A DNA stretch of 47,412 bases, from contig JAJDYX010000046.1 of NCBI GenBank assembly GCA_022824945.1, forward strand, positions 1 through 47,412, in the 5' to 3' direction. Both the position numbers and the translations under genes were made by a program. Position 1 is the stretch's first letter, and each line of letters begins with the position of its first letter. The stretch comes from Candidatus Latescibacterota bacterium (GTDB lineage: Bacteria > Latescibacterota > UBA2968). The notes beneath the pieces were generated by a model. That model saw only the letters and a program-made list of their open reading frames with translations, made no database searches and was not told the origin of the DNA. Positions 25,903 through 33,148 of this stretch are shown here, piece after piece.

Positions 25903-27360
25903 ATGAATGTTATTCTTATTGTGCTGGATACCTGGCGTCGAGATCATGTGGGGTGTTATGACAATTCTCGGATTCATACGCCGAATATAGATCGTTTTGC
26001 CGAGCGGGGAGCGGTTTTTGAGAATGCGTATTTGGCTTCGTATCCTACGTTGCCGTGTCGCCGGGATATTGCGACGGGGCGATACGAGTTTCCGTGGCGG
26101 GGATGGGGCGGTATAGAGCCTGATGATGTGACGCTGGGTGGGACGGTGCATGAGGCGGGTAAGGTGTCCTACTTTTTTACGGATGTGTATCATCACTGGA
26201 CGAGCAATCCGGGCAGTGGGTACTGGCGTCCGTTTTCGGGATTTGATTTTGTGCGCGGGCAGGAGCGGGATCGGTATGTGACGGATTCGGATATTGTTTT
26301 TGAGAATCGGACGCTGGATTATCCGCCGCATAACAAGCCCGATCAACCGCATTTTCGCAATGCGCAATATATCCGTAAAGAGGAGCGCGACTGGTTTTCG
26401 CCGCAGTTGTTTTCACGGGCGGCGCGGTGGCTTCAGCACAATGCCGATCAGACGTTTTTTTTGATGATCGATTCTTTTGATCCGCACGAGCCATGGGATC
26501 CGCCACGCCACTATGTGAAGTTGTACGATGATTCGGAGGACGATGTGATGGAGTATCCGGTCGCGCCGTACGATTGGGTGGATGGCAATTTGACGGAGGC
26601 GGAGTTGAAGCGGGTGCAGGCGATTTATGCGGGTGAGGTGACGATGGTGGATCGCTGGGTGGGGCATTTTCTCGATCAGGTTGAGAATATGGGGTTGATG
26701 GATGATACGATGATTATTCTCGCGTCGGATCACGGGACGCACAATGGCGATCACGGGCGCACTGGGAAAAACTGGGTGCTTTGGAATGAGATTACGCGGA
26801 TTCCGATGATTGTCTGGCATCCCGAGTTTGGTCACGGTGCGCGTCCCGTGCAGTTTGTGCAGCCGGTTGATTATTTTCCGACTGTGATAGAGGCTATGGG
26901 GTTGGCGGTGCCCGAGGGAGTGAATTTGCACGGACAGAGTTTAATTCCGTTTTTGCGGGATGGGGATGCGCCCGGGCGCGATGCGATTTTGTACGGTCAG
27001 TTTTCTGGGACGTGCAATATTACCGATGGGGAGTATGTGCTGTTGCAGGGGGTGGATGAAGCCAATCCGCCGGTGTATGCTTATTCGAGTATTATTGCGA
27101 ATCGCAATCAGTTTGATTGGGGTGCGGATGTGCTTCGGAGCAAGCAGACGCCTGCGCGACATCCCGAGAAGCACAAGACGCGGTTGTATCACATGCCTTC
27201 GGATCCCGATCAGGAGAATGATCTTGCCGATGGTGAATCGGATGCGCTGGCCCGTATGCAGAGTTTGATGGTTGAGAAATTGCGCGCTATTGATGCGCCG
27301 CCAGAGTTGCTGGTGCGATTGGGGCTGCAAAAGGAGGGGCTATGGAACCGAATATTTTGA
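25903..27360 (+). CDS. Sulfatase-superfamily protein with Thr at the formylglycine position
   Basis: A 485-residue alkaline-phosphatase-superfamily protein. The opening IVLDTWRRDHVGCYDNSRIH, the DSFDPHEPWDPP segment, ILASDHGTHNGDHGRTGKNW and a final LYHMPSDPDQENDLA are sulfatase-like. The active-site motif, however, reads SYPT49LPC52RRDIATGRY: Thr occupies the place of the Cys/Ser converted to formylglycine in C/S-x-P-x-R. Thr is the nucleophile in phosphodiesterases and phosphoethanolamine or glycerol-phosphate transferases of the same superfamily, so this could be a phospho-ester enzyme or a degenerate sulfatase. ATG 25903 follows GAGGAG. No signal peptide. The gene overlaps the next sulfatase start by 19 bp. 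Confidence 0.85.
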   Translation: MNVILIVLDTWRRDHVGCYDNSRIHTPNIDRFAERGAVFENAYLASYPTLPCRRDIATGRYEFPWRGWGGIEPDDVTLGGTVHEAGKVSYFFTDVYHHWTSNPGSGYWRPFSGFDFVRGQERDRYVTDSDIVFENRTLDYPPHNKPDQPHFRNAQYIRKEERDWFSPQLFSRAARWLQHNADQTFFLMIDSFDPHEPWDPPRHYVKLYDDSEDDVMEYPVAPYDWVDGNLTEAELKRVQAIYAGEVTMVDRWVGHFLDQVENMGLMDDTMIILASDHGTHNGDHGRTGKNWVLWNEITRIPMIVWHPEFGHGARPVQFVQPVDYFPTVIEAMGLAVPEGVNLHGQSLIPFLRDGDAPGRDAILYGQFSGTCNITDGEYVLLQGVDEANPPVYAYSSIIANRNQFDWGADVLRSKQTPARHPEKHKTRLYHMPSDPDQENDLADGESDALARMQSLMVEKLRAIDAPPELLVRLGLQKEGLWNRIF

Positions 27361-28688
27361 TTATGATTGCAGATGATGCGACGTATCTCGATTTGTCGCT
27401 GTACGGTGGGCAGAATGTGGATACGCCCAATATTGATGGGTTGGCGCGGGATGGTCTGGTTTTTAATCGGGCGTATTTGCCTATGGCGATGTGCAATCCG
27501 TGCCGTACGGCGCTTTATACGGGGTTGTACCCGGCGCGCAATGGTTCGTGCTGGAATCATTCTGCTGCGCGTCCAGGGACGCGGAGTCTTCCGCATTTTC
27601 TGGGGGATCTGGGGTATCGCGTGGGGCTGTGTGGCAAGAAGCATGTGGGTCCCAATAAGAGTTTTCCTTTTGAATATGTGCCGGGTATTGAGGGGGGATG
27701 TACGCATCCCGATCCCGAGTTTGGCGTTGAGGGGATTCGCGCGTTTGTGGGGGAGGATCGGGATACGCCTTTTTGTCTTGTGGCGGGTCTTTTTGAGCCG
27801 CACGCGCCGTGGACGCTGGGCAATCCCGAGCATTTTGATCTGGATGCGTTGAAGTTGCCTCCGTATCTGGCGGATACGGAGGAGACGCGGAGCGATTATG
27901 CCAAATACCTGGCGGAGATCGAGGTGCTGGATCAGGAGGTGGGTGAGATTCTGGCGGTGCTGGATGAGACCGGGCAGGCGGATAATACGCTGGTGATTTT
28001 TACGTCTGAGCAGGGGTCGCAGTTTCCCGGGTGCAAGTGGACGAATTGGAATACGGGTGTTCATACGGGTTTTGTCGTGCGCTGGCCCGGCGTGGTGAAG
28101 CCGGGATATACCGATGCGGTTATTCAGTATGAGGATGTCGCGCCTACGCTGGTTGAGGCAGCGGGCGGTGATTCCGATGCGATTGATTTTGATGGGTCGA
28201 GTTTTATGTCTGTGCTTTTGGGCGAGGCAGAGGATCATCGGGCGTTCGCGTATTTTATGCATAATAATATTCCCGAGGGGCCGCCCTATCCGATCCGTGC
28301 GGTGACGGATGGTACGTATCACTATATTCGCAATTTGACGCCCGAGGCGATCTATATTGAGAAGCATCTGATGGGGCAGTTTCGATGGCACCAGTACTGG
28401 CCGACGTGGGTTTTTGATACGACGTTTAATGAGCATACGCGGTTTTTGGTGGATCGATACATGCGCCGTCCCCCCGAGCAGTTGTATCGCATGGATGAGG
28501 ATCCCTGTGAGTTGAATAATCTGGCCGATGATCCCGCACATGCAGAGGCGAAGAAACGCCTGTCTGCCGAACTCGATTGCTGGATGAAACAACAGGGCGA
28601 TCCCGGCGCAGAGATCGATACAGAAGACCAATGGCAAGCAGCGAAGGAGGGGAGGCACTTTGAGAGGCAACTGTCTGAATCAGGATAG
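27342..28688 (+). CDS. Sulfatase, formylglycine-type
   Basis: A 448-residue sulfatase with C51-N-P-C-R55 (MAMCNPCRTALYTGLYPARNG). Opening ILIMIADDATYLDLSLYGG, then LCGKKHVGPNKSFPFEY in place of GKWHLG, GLFEPHAPW, FTSEQGSQFPGCKW (Glu instead of the usual Asp, as in some heparan N-sulfatase-like members) and LYRMDEDPCELNNLADD. These features match the sulfamidase-like group of sulfatases, a tentative assignment. The start ATG lies inside the preceding gene, with AGGAGGGG just upstream, so the two are translationally coupled. It is the last gene of the 17.7-28.7 kb run; the following 340 bp have no intact gene. Confidence 0.9.
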   Translation: MEPNILIMIADDATYLDLSLYGGQNVDTPNIDGLARDGLVFNRAYLPMAMCNPCRTALYTGLYPARNGSCWNHSAARPGTRSLPHFLGDLGYRVGLCGKKHVGPNKSFPFEYVPGIEGGCTHPDPEFGVEGIRAFVGEDRDTPFCLVAGLFEPHAPWTLGNPEHFDLDALKLPPYLADTEETRSDYAKYLAEIEVLDQEVGEILAVLDETGQADNTLVIFTSEQGSQFPGCKWTNWNTGVHTGFVVRWPGVVKPGYTDAVIQYEDVAPTLVEAAGGDSDAIDFDGSSFMSVLLGEAEDHRAFAYFMHNNIPEGPPYPIRAVTDGTYHYIRNLTPEAIYIEKHLMGQFRWHQYWPTWVFDTTFNEHTRFLVDRYMRRPPEQLYRMDEDPCELNNLADDPAHAEAKKRLSAELDCWMKQQGDPGAEIDTEDQWQAAKEGRHFERQLSESG

Positions 28689-28817
28689 GCAAGATGAGAG
28701 AATGAACAGGATGAAGGTTGAGAGGCTTAGCGGAAAGGCGTACATATCTTTCACAATACCGCTTATTCATGAATCAAAATGTACATCTTTGTAGCCAACA
28801 TTTGTTCTGCTTCGCAT

Positions 28818-28970
28818 TTATTTTAACAGGCGATCCTTAAATTCAAGTTGTGAACAGGGGCGTAATACAGCATATTTCAGGCACAATGAGGGTGCTTGGG
28901 CGTCTGCCAACGCAATTTGTTGCTCGATTTCCTGGATGATGGTATTTTTCTGGCTCAGTATTTGCTTAGG
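28818..28970 (-). pseudogene. Possible remnant of a type I R-M specificity subunit (HsdS) C-terminus
   Basis: The minus frame reads LSQKNTIIQEIEQQIALADA, then QAPSLCLKYAVL and QLEFKDRLLK before a stop. This resembles the C-terminal coiled coil of HsdS proteins, which ends in a short segment of the type ALADAQAPSLRQSILK. The downstream part is altered and there is no upstream gene, start site or hsdM/hsdR nearby. A chance open frame cannot be excluded; the call rests on a motif-level resemblance. Confidence 0.3.
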
Positions 28971-29014
28971 GTCTGAGGGTTGATGTACTGCAAAACACAC
29001 CCCACCTCAGACCC
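28969..29014. repeat. 10-bp perfect inverted repeat before the Rpn-like gene
   Basis: GGGTCTGAGG (28969-28978) and CCTCAGACCC (29005-29014) form a perfect 10-bp inverted repeat with a 26-nt spacer, ending 12 bp before the Rpn-like start codon. Related CCTCAGA words recur after that gene (about 29972 and 29999). It may be an operator, an attenuator hairpin or an element edge. Confidence 0.5.
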
Positions 29015-29026
29015 AAGGCATCCAAT

Positions 29027-29959
29027 ATGGGAAAGTATGATACCATTTCCAAACGTCTCATCCAGACCTATCCGCATGATTTTTTATGCTTCACACTCGA
29101 TAGGGATGATGTTGAATTTCTCGCACTTCTCGACACGGAGCAACCCAATATTGATGCACACCGAACGGATAGCTTGATCAGTGCGCGAATAGGCGAAGAA
29201 GAAGTATTGATTCACTACGAATTTCAAACCGCCGACAGCACAAATCCGCCCATGCCGCGTCGTATGGCCGGGTACATCGGTCGCGCCATTGAGCAGTATG
29301 ATCTGCCCATCCATTCTGCTGTCATTTACTTGCGTCCCGATGCAGGGCTGAACGATCCGGGATACCACATCCAAGCGCGTTTTGGCTGTCAGTTCATTAT
29401 CCAATACAAAGTGGTCAGACTGATAGAGGTAGAAGGGCAGCGTGTCCTTGATACGGGACATGTGGGCTTGGTACCCTTTGCATCATTGATGAAGCCGCCT
29501 GAGGGAGTGGATTCTGATGTGTGGTTTCGCGCGTGTGTTGACAGGGCGACTGACCTGCCGCTGGATGAATCTGCCAGAGGCGATTTTCTAACTGCTTTGT
29601 CTGTGTTGGGTGGGTTAGTGCATGATCGAGAAATGATTGCTGACCTTATTTCAAAGGAGGGGTTGATGGATCTCATCCGCGAATCATCTTTTGCCCAATA
29701 CTTGATTGAGCAAGAGATAGAGGAAAACAAGGAACAATGGATTAAACAAGGCATTGAACAAGGCATTGAACAGGGAGAAAGAGAACGCGCTATTGAAGAT
29801 ATTCTCGACGTATTGGCGATTCGATTTGGCCTCTCCGCGACACATCCTTTATCCACTCGCATTGCCGATATTGACGACTTGCAACGCCTCAAGCAGTTGC
29901 TCCGCTCGGCGATACAAGTGTCCAATATCGAGGCATTTCAGGATATGTTAGAGGCGTGA
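29027..29959 (+). CDS. Rpn/YhgA-like PD-(D/E)XK nuclease family protein
   Basis: A 310-residue protein of the Rpn (recombination-promoting nuclease/transposase_31-like) type. The N-terminal nuclease core has AHRTD48SLISARIGEEEVLIHYE65FQ67T, the D...ExQ/K catalytic pattern of this branch of the PD-(D/E)XK superfamily, followed by RRMAGYIGRAIEQYDLPIHSAVIYL. A linker rich in Gln/Glu (IKQGIEQGIEQGERERA, about 243-260) precedes a C-terminal helical domain similar to DUF4351 (RFGLSATHPLSTRIADIDDL). Rpn proteins cleave DNA and stimulate RecA-independent recombination, and they are often multicopy and mobile. The gene is isolated, flanked by non-coding DNA and remnants. ATG 29027 has only weak AAGG upstream. 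Confidence 0.8.
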   Translation: MGKYDTISKRLIQTYPHDFLCFTLDRDDVEFLALLDTEQPNIDAHRTDSLISARIGEEEVLIHYEFQTADSTNPPMPRRMAGYIGRAIEQYDLPIHSAVIYLRPDAGLNDPGYHIQARFGCQFIIQYKVVRLIEVEGQRVLDTGHVGLVPFASLMKPPEGVDSDVWFRACVDRATDLPLDESARGDFLTALSVLGGLVHDREMIADLISKEGLMDLIRESSFAQYLIEQEIEENKEQWIKQGIEQGIEQGERERAIEDILDVLAIRFGLSATHPLSTRIADIDDLQRLKQLLRSAIQVSNIEAFQDMLEA

Positions 29960-30146
29960 CGCGATTGCCCAACCTCAGAGAACCAACGCATCCACACCTC
30001 AGATTTGCACGAATTTGCACGAAAAAAAACCGCTCGCCATAGCTTCAGTGCCTGTGCTGAAGTGCTTTTATTCAGTGAGCGGTTTTTCATGGTGATCAAT
30101 TCAGACAGCATCCTTTGCTAATTTGTGGAATTTCAGCCAATTCTAC
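29960..30146. other. Non-coding interval with a strong hairpin
   Basis: No gene seen. Directly after the Rpn-like stop there is a short direct repeat (ATTTGCACGA twice, about 30003-30022) followed by the 11-bp hairpin described separately. Confidence 0.5.
30025..30087. terminator. Large nested hairpin, likely bidirectional terminator
   Basis: AAAAACCGCTC (30025-30035) and GAGCGGTTTTT (30077-30087) are perfect inverted repeats; within the loop CTTCAG (30043-30048) and CTGAAG (30057-30062) form a second hairpin. The outer stem carries A-tract and T-tract ends, the usual form of a bidirectional intrinsic terminator, placed after the Rpn-like gene. The long loop also fits a small cruciform or a transposon-like repeat. 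Confidence 0.55.
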
Positions 30147-30369
30147 ATGACTTATCCCAATGAAGAAATTCGCTTAAAAATTAAAGAAGTGGCTTTCTTG
30201 GTGGAGAATGGACACTTAGAAGCTGCATTTCTCATTGGATGGTCTTTGGTGGAAGCGATTTTGAGAAGCTAAGTCGTCGCAACTCACTGTTGAGACGGTG
30301 CAAGAATTGATTGATTTGATTGATGGGGAGCTATTACAGGAATTAGATAATGTGGCAGAGGATTCGTAA
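30147..30369 (+). pseudogene. Frameshifted small gene of unknown family
   Basis: From ATG 30147 the frame reads MTYPNEEIRLKIKEV, then AFLVENGHLEAAFLIGWSLV and EAILRS before TAA at 30270-30272. One base further on, the next frame continues with plausible coding sequence SSQLTVETVQELIDLIDGEL ending in LQELDNVAEDS at TAA 30367-30369. Open sequence in the first frame also extends upstream to about 30096. The GHLEAAFLIGWSLVEAILR pattern suggests a helical protein of the kind found beside nuclease or defence genes, but I do not recognise the family. One single-base indel would join the parts. Confidence 0.45.
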
Positions 30370-30382
30370 CTAAAGGTCTGTT

Positions 30383-30733
30383 TTATCCCGTGACATACCT
30401 GGGACGATTGATTGCTTCCGCGACCTGGATATGTGCTACATCATCAATTTTCGGACGTACGACGATGTCGATGTCCCGATCCAGTGCCCGCAAGAAGGAT
30501 AATAGACGCTCAATAGAAAAACCGCCTAATCTACCATTCTTGAGCGCGGATACTTTGGGTTGGTCAATGCCGAGAATACCTGCTGCTTTTTTTTGCGTCC
30601 AACCTTTTTGTTGGATAATTTTACTGATTTGAATTGCCAGGTCTGATTTTGCCAATTCTTCATCAGGACGATCAAATCCCAGGTCCTTGAATACGTTGCC
30701 AGATCCGACTGTGTAGTCTGTTTTTTTGTTCAT
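30383..30733 (-). CDS. XRE-family HigA-like antitoxin/regulator, orphan
   Basis: A 116-residue helix-turn-helix protein. The sequence GSGNVFKDLGFDRPDEELAK, then QISKIIQQKGWTQKKAAGIL and GIDQPKVSALKNGRLGGFSI is the standard arrangement of HigA/XRE antitoxins of the 'GSGNVFxDLG' type; the HTH occupies about residues 40-75. Such proteins bind a palindrome in their own promoter and neutralise a HigB/RelE-type toxin. No toxin gene lies on either side: upstream is a divergent sulfatase and downstream a frameshifted remnant on the other strand. Start ATG 30733-30731; the ribosome binding site is weak. Immediately upstream is a 22-bp perfect palindrome, the likely operator, shared with the divergent sulfatase promoter region. 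Confidence 0.85.
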   Translation of the reverse strand: MNKKTDYTVGSGNVFKDLGFDRPDEELAKSDLAIQISKIIQQKGWTQKKAAGILGIDQPKVSALKNGRLGGFSIERLLSFLRALDRDIDIVVRPKIDDVAHIQVAEAINRPRYVTG

Positions 30734-30778
30734 GTTCTATTTTTCCAGGGTTTTTGTGGTTTTGCATACATAAGACAT

Positions 30779-30800
30779 AATATGCTGAATTCAGCATATT
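30779..30800. promoter_or_regulatory. 22-bp perfect palindromic operator between divergent genes
   Basis: AATATGCTGAA followed directly by its reverse complement, centred at 30789/30790 on GAATTC. It lies 45 bp upstream of the XRE gene start and 32 bp upstream of the sulfatase ATG. On the minus strand it falls between TTGCAT (about 30807-30802) and CATATT/TATTAT, i.e. inside a plausible -35/-10 spacer, an ideal position for autorepression. Flanking TTGCATA (30762-30768) and TATGCAA (30801-30807) form an outer inverted repeat. Confidence 0.7.
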
Positions 30801-30831
30801 TATGCAAGTTCATTTTTTAGGAGAGATAGCA

Positions 30832-32220
30832 ATGTCCCGACAACCGAATATTGTAGTTGTGATTACCGATCAACAGCGCACGGATACGATGGCGTGTTAT
30901 GGCAATGAGTGGATTCAGTCACCGCATCATGACGCGCTGGCTGAGCGGAGTTTTGTTTTTGAGAATGCCTATGTGACACAGGCGGTTTGTACGCCGGCGC
31001 GGGGGTCGCTGATTACCGGGCTTTATCCGCATTCGCATGGGTGTGTGGTCAATGGGATTCCGCTGAGGGAGGAGACGTTGTCCATTGCGGAGATGATGCC
31101 CGATACGTACCGCAAGGGGTATGTGGGCAAGTGGCATCTGGGAGATGATGGCAACTGTCAGCACGGGTTTGACGAGTGGTGCAGTATTGCGGATGGGTGT
31201 GGGTATCACCAGTGGGTGTTGGATCAGGGTTTTGCGCCGGATGTGCCGAACAGGTTTACGCCCCAACAACGCGCAGAGATGCCGGCTTCCGCGCAGATTG
31301 GGGCTTATGTGGGCGCGGAGTCCGAGCGGTTTATTCGCGAGAATACAGGTGGTCCATGGCTGCTCGTTGCCAGTACGTTTGAGCCGCATCCGCCTTATCG
31401 GGGACCTTATGACGGGTTGTACGATCCCGAGGAGATCCCGGTGGGACCGACGTTTTTGAAGCATCCAGAGGGGCATTCGCTGTTTAATCGGGTGCGTTCG
31501 GATTTTTATCGCAATACCACGGATGCGCGGGTTGTGGCGGAGGATATGACGCGGGATGAGAATTGGCGGAAGTTGCGGGCGCAGTATTTGGGCAATGTGA
31601 AAATTGTGGATGATGCCATTGGTCAGATGGTGCAGGCACTGGATGAGACGGGTCAGATGGAGAATACGATTTTTGTGTTTACGAGTGATCACGGTGAGAT
31701 GGCGGGCGATCACCGCATGTGGGAGAAGCGGGCGTTTTACGAGGAGTCGGCGCGGGTTCCATTTTTGATGCATGTGCCGTGGTTGAATACGGAGCAGACG
31801 CGGGTGGATGGGGTATTTGGTCACGCGGATCTGGTTCCGACGCTTTTGGATCTGGCGGGTCTGCCGATTCCGGACCAGTGTCAGGGTGAGAGTGTGGCAG
31901 GTGCGTTGACGGGTGAGCGCGATTTGAGAGAGCACATGGCATTTATGGAGTGGAATGGGATTGGCGACCGCAATTTGGGGAATCCCGATATCAATCTGGT
32001 GGCGACGCTTCCGTGGCGTTGTGTTGTGACGGGCGACCGGTGGAAGTTGAATTTGTGTGCGGGCGATCAGTGCGAGTTGTTCGATTTGAATACCGATCCT
32101 TTTGAGGAGAATAATTTGTTTGATGCGCCCGAGCACCGGGACCGCGTTCGCAGTATGGCGGCGGCGATTCGCTTGTGGCAGCACGAGACGGGTGATACGG
32201 CACCTTTGCCGAGTATTTGA
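30832..32220 (+). CDS. Sulfatase, formylglycine-type
   Basis: A 462-residue sulfatase with C53-T-P-A-R57 (TQAVCTPARGSLITGLYPHSHG). Other motifs: VVVITDQQRTDTMACYG, YVGKWHLGDDGNCQHGFDEW, STFEPHPPY, FTSDHGEMAGDHRMWEKR and LFDLNTDPFEENNLFD. ATG 30832 is preferred over ATG 30802 because AGGAGAG lies at 30819-30825. No signal peptide. It is the first gene of the 30.8-37.4 kb run with an isomerase, MFS transporter and PL8 lyase, and faces the XRE regulator across its palindrome, so this run may be under that regulator's control. The group resembles uronate- or choline-sulfatase-type members; substrate not determined. Confidence 0.92.
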   Translation: MSRQPNIVVVITDQQRTDTMACYGNEWIQSPHHDALAERSFVFENAYVTQAVCTPARGSLITGLYPHSHGCVVNGIPLREETLSIAEMMPDTYRKGYVGKWHLGDDGNCQHGFDEWCSIADGCGYHQWVLDQGFAPDVPNRFTPQQRAEMPASAQIGAYVGAESERFIRENTGGPWLLVASTFEPHPPYRGPYDGLYDPEEIPVGPTFLKHPEGHSLFNRVRSDFYRNTTDARVVAEDMTRDENWRKLRAQYLGNVKIVDDAIGQMVQALDETGQMENTIFVFTSDHGEMAGDHRMWEKRAFYEESARVPFLMHVPWLNTEQTRVDGVFGHADLVPTLLDLAGLPIPDQCQGESVAGALTGERDLREHMAFMEWNGIGDRNLGNPDINLVATLPWRCVVTGDRWKLNLCAGDQCELFDLNTDPFEENNLFDAPEHRDRVRSMAAAIRLWQHETGDTAPLPSI

Positions 32221-32226
32221 GGGATC

Positions 32227-32255
32227 CGCAGATGAACGCAGATGGAACGCAGATG
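32227..32255. repeat. Three tandem copies of CGCAGATG in the intergenic gap
   Basis: CGCAGATG occurs at 32227-32234, 32237-32244 and 32248-32255, with AA or GAA between copies. It lies in the 106-bp gap after the sulfatase stop. The rest of the gap contains a pyrimidine-rich stretch and GAGGAG serving the next gene. Function unknown. Confidence 0.6.
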
Positions 32256-32326
32256 AATAGACGGAATGGGGACAGGGGTGTCTTGTCTCTCGCCTTTCTT
32301 CGTGTCTTTGTGTGAGGAGAATAAAA

Positions 32327-33148
32327 ATGGGTTTTTCGTATTGTTTGAATACCAGCACGATTCGCAATGAGGGTGTTTCTGTGGTCGATGCCATCGATAT
32401 TGCGGCGGATGCGGGTTATGAGGGGATTGAGCCGTGGGTGGCGGAAATTGATGCGTGGGTTGCGGGGGGTGGGTCGCTGTCTGATATACGCGATAGGGCA
32501 GCGGATCGGGGGATTCAGATTGTCAATTTGATCGCGTTTTTTGAGTGGTCAGTGCCAGAGGATGAGGAGCGGGCAAAGGGGCTTGAGGAAGCGCGTCGCT
32601 GTTTTGATATGGCCGATGCGCTCAATTGTACGTATGTCGCGGCTCCGCCTTTTGGGATTCGAGACCGGGATGTGGATTTGTTTTCTGTGGCGCGTCGCTA
32701 TGGGGAGTTGGTCGATGAGGTTGCCGGGTTTCGGGCGAAGCCTTTGCTGGAGTTTTGGGGTATTGCGCAGACTCTGGGTACGTTGGGCGAGGCTTTGCTG
32801 GTGGCGGCTGAATGCGGGCGTCCCAATACGGTGCTTCTGGCGGATGTTTATCATATGTACAAGGGGAGTGGACATTTTCACGGGCTGGAACATCTGGGTC
32901 CGGATAAGTTGGGATTGGTGCATGTGAATGATTATCCGGCTTCGCCCGGGAGGGATACCATAACAGATGCGGATCGGGTTTATCCGGGGGATGGTTTGGC
33001 GCCGTGGTCAGAGATTGTGGCGGGGCTTGAAAATGTGGGGTATGAGGGGATGTTGTCTCTGGAGTTGTTTAATCCGAGCTATTGGGAAAAGGGTTCTGTT
33101 GTGGTAGCAGAAGAGGGGTTGGCAAAGCTCAAGGCGTGTGTGGAATGA
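32327..33148 (+). CDS. Sugar phosphate isomerase/epimerase (TIM barrel)
   Basis: A 273-residue xylose-isomerase-like TIM-barrel protein of the IolE/IolI/hydroxypyruvate-isomerase type. The four metal ligands are visible: E142 (LLEFWGIAQ), D173 (LLADVYHMYKG), H199 (GLVHVNDYP) and E246 (MLSLELFNPSYW). These enzymes interconvert keto and aldo sugars or epimerise through a metal-bound enediol. ATG 32327 is selected because GAGGAG lies just upstream; GTG 32312 would overlap this site. Its TGA overlaps the ATG of the MFS gene (ATGA, 33145-33148). The position suggests it acts on a sugar imported by the transporter. Confidence 0.9.
   Translation: MGFSYCLNTSTIRNEGVSVVDAIDIAADAGYEGIEPWVAEIDAWVAGGGSLSDIRDRAADRGIQIVNLIAFFEWSVPEDEERAKGLEEARRCFDMADALNCTYVAAPPFGIRDRDVDLFSVARRYGELVDEVAGFRAKPLLEFWGIAQTLGTLGEALLVAAECGRPNTVLLADVYHMYKGSGHFHGLEHLGPDKLGLVHVNDYPASPGRDTITDADRVYPGDGLAPWSEIVAGLENVGYEGMLSLELFNPSYWEKGSVVVAEEGLAKLKACVE

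Larger units (their letters stand above)
28689..29026. other. Gene-poor interval with a decayed coding remnant
   Basis: No intact gene. The first ~120 bp after the sulfatase stop contain only short purine-rich stretches (AGATGAGAGAATGAACAGG) like those found after other genes here. The rest holds a minus-strand remnant (28818-28970) and an inverted repeat just before the Rpn-like gene. No promoter or terminator could be assigned with confidence. Confidence 0.5.

Noticed and set aside
25893..26100. Sequencing error explaining the Thr in the sulfatase motif
   Set aside because: The codons read tcg tat cct acg ttg ccg tgt cgc without frame disturbance, and a Cys would need two base changes (acg to tgt/tgc at least two positions), so an error is unlikely.
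27210..28670. 486-residue open frame on the minus strand opposite the 27342 sulfatase
   Set aside because: It is rich in Arg, His, Ile, Pro and Thr with no recognisable motif, lies fully opposite a clear sulfatase, and follows from the G+T-rich coding strand that removes stop codons from the complement.
30370..30831. A HigB-type toxin partner for the XRE regulator
   Set aside because: No open frame of toxin size exists on either side of the regulator; the upstream neighbour is a divergent sulfatase.
30919..32394. 491-residue open frame on the minus strand opposite the 30832 sulfatase
   Set aside because: Same antisense composition as above. The plus strand has intact sulfatase motifs and a ribosome binding site; the minus frame has neither.
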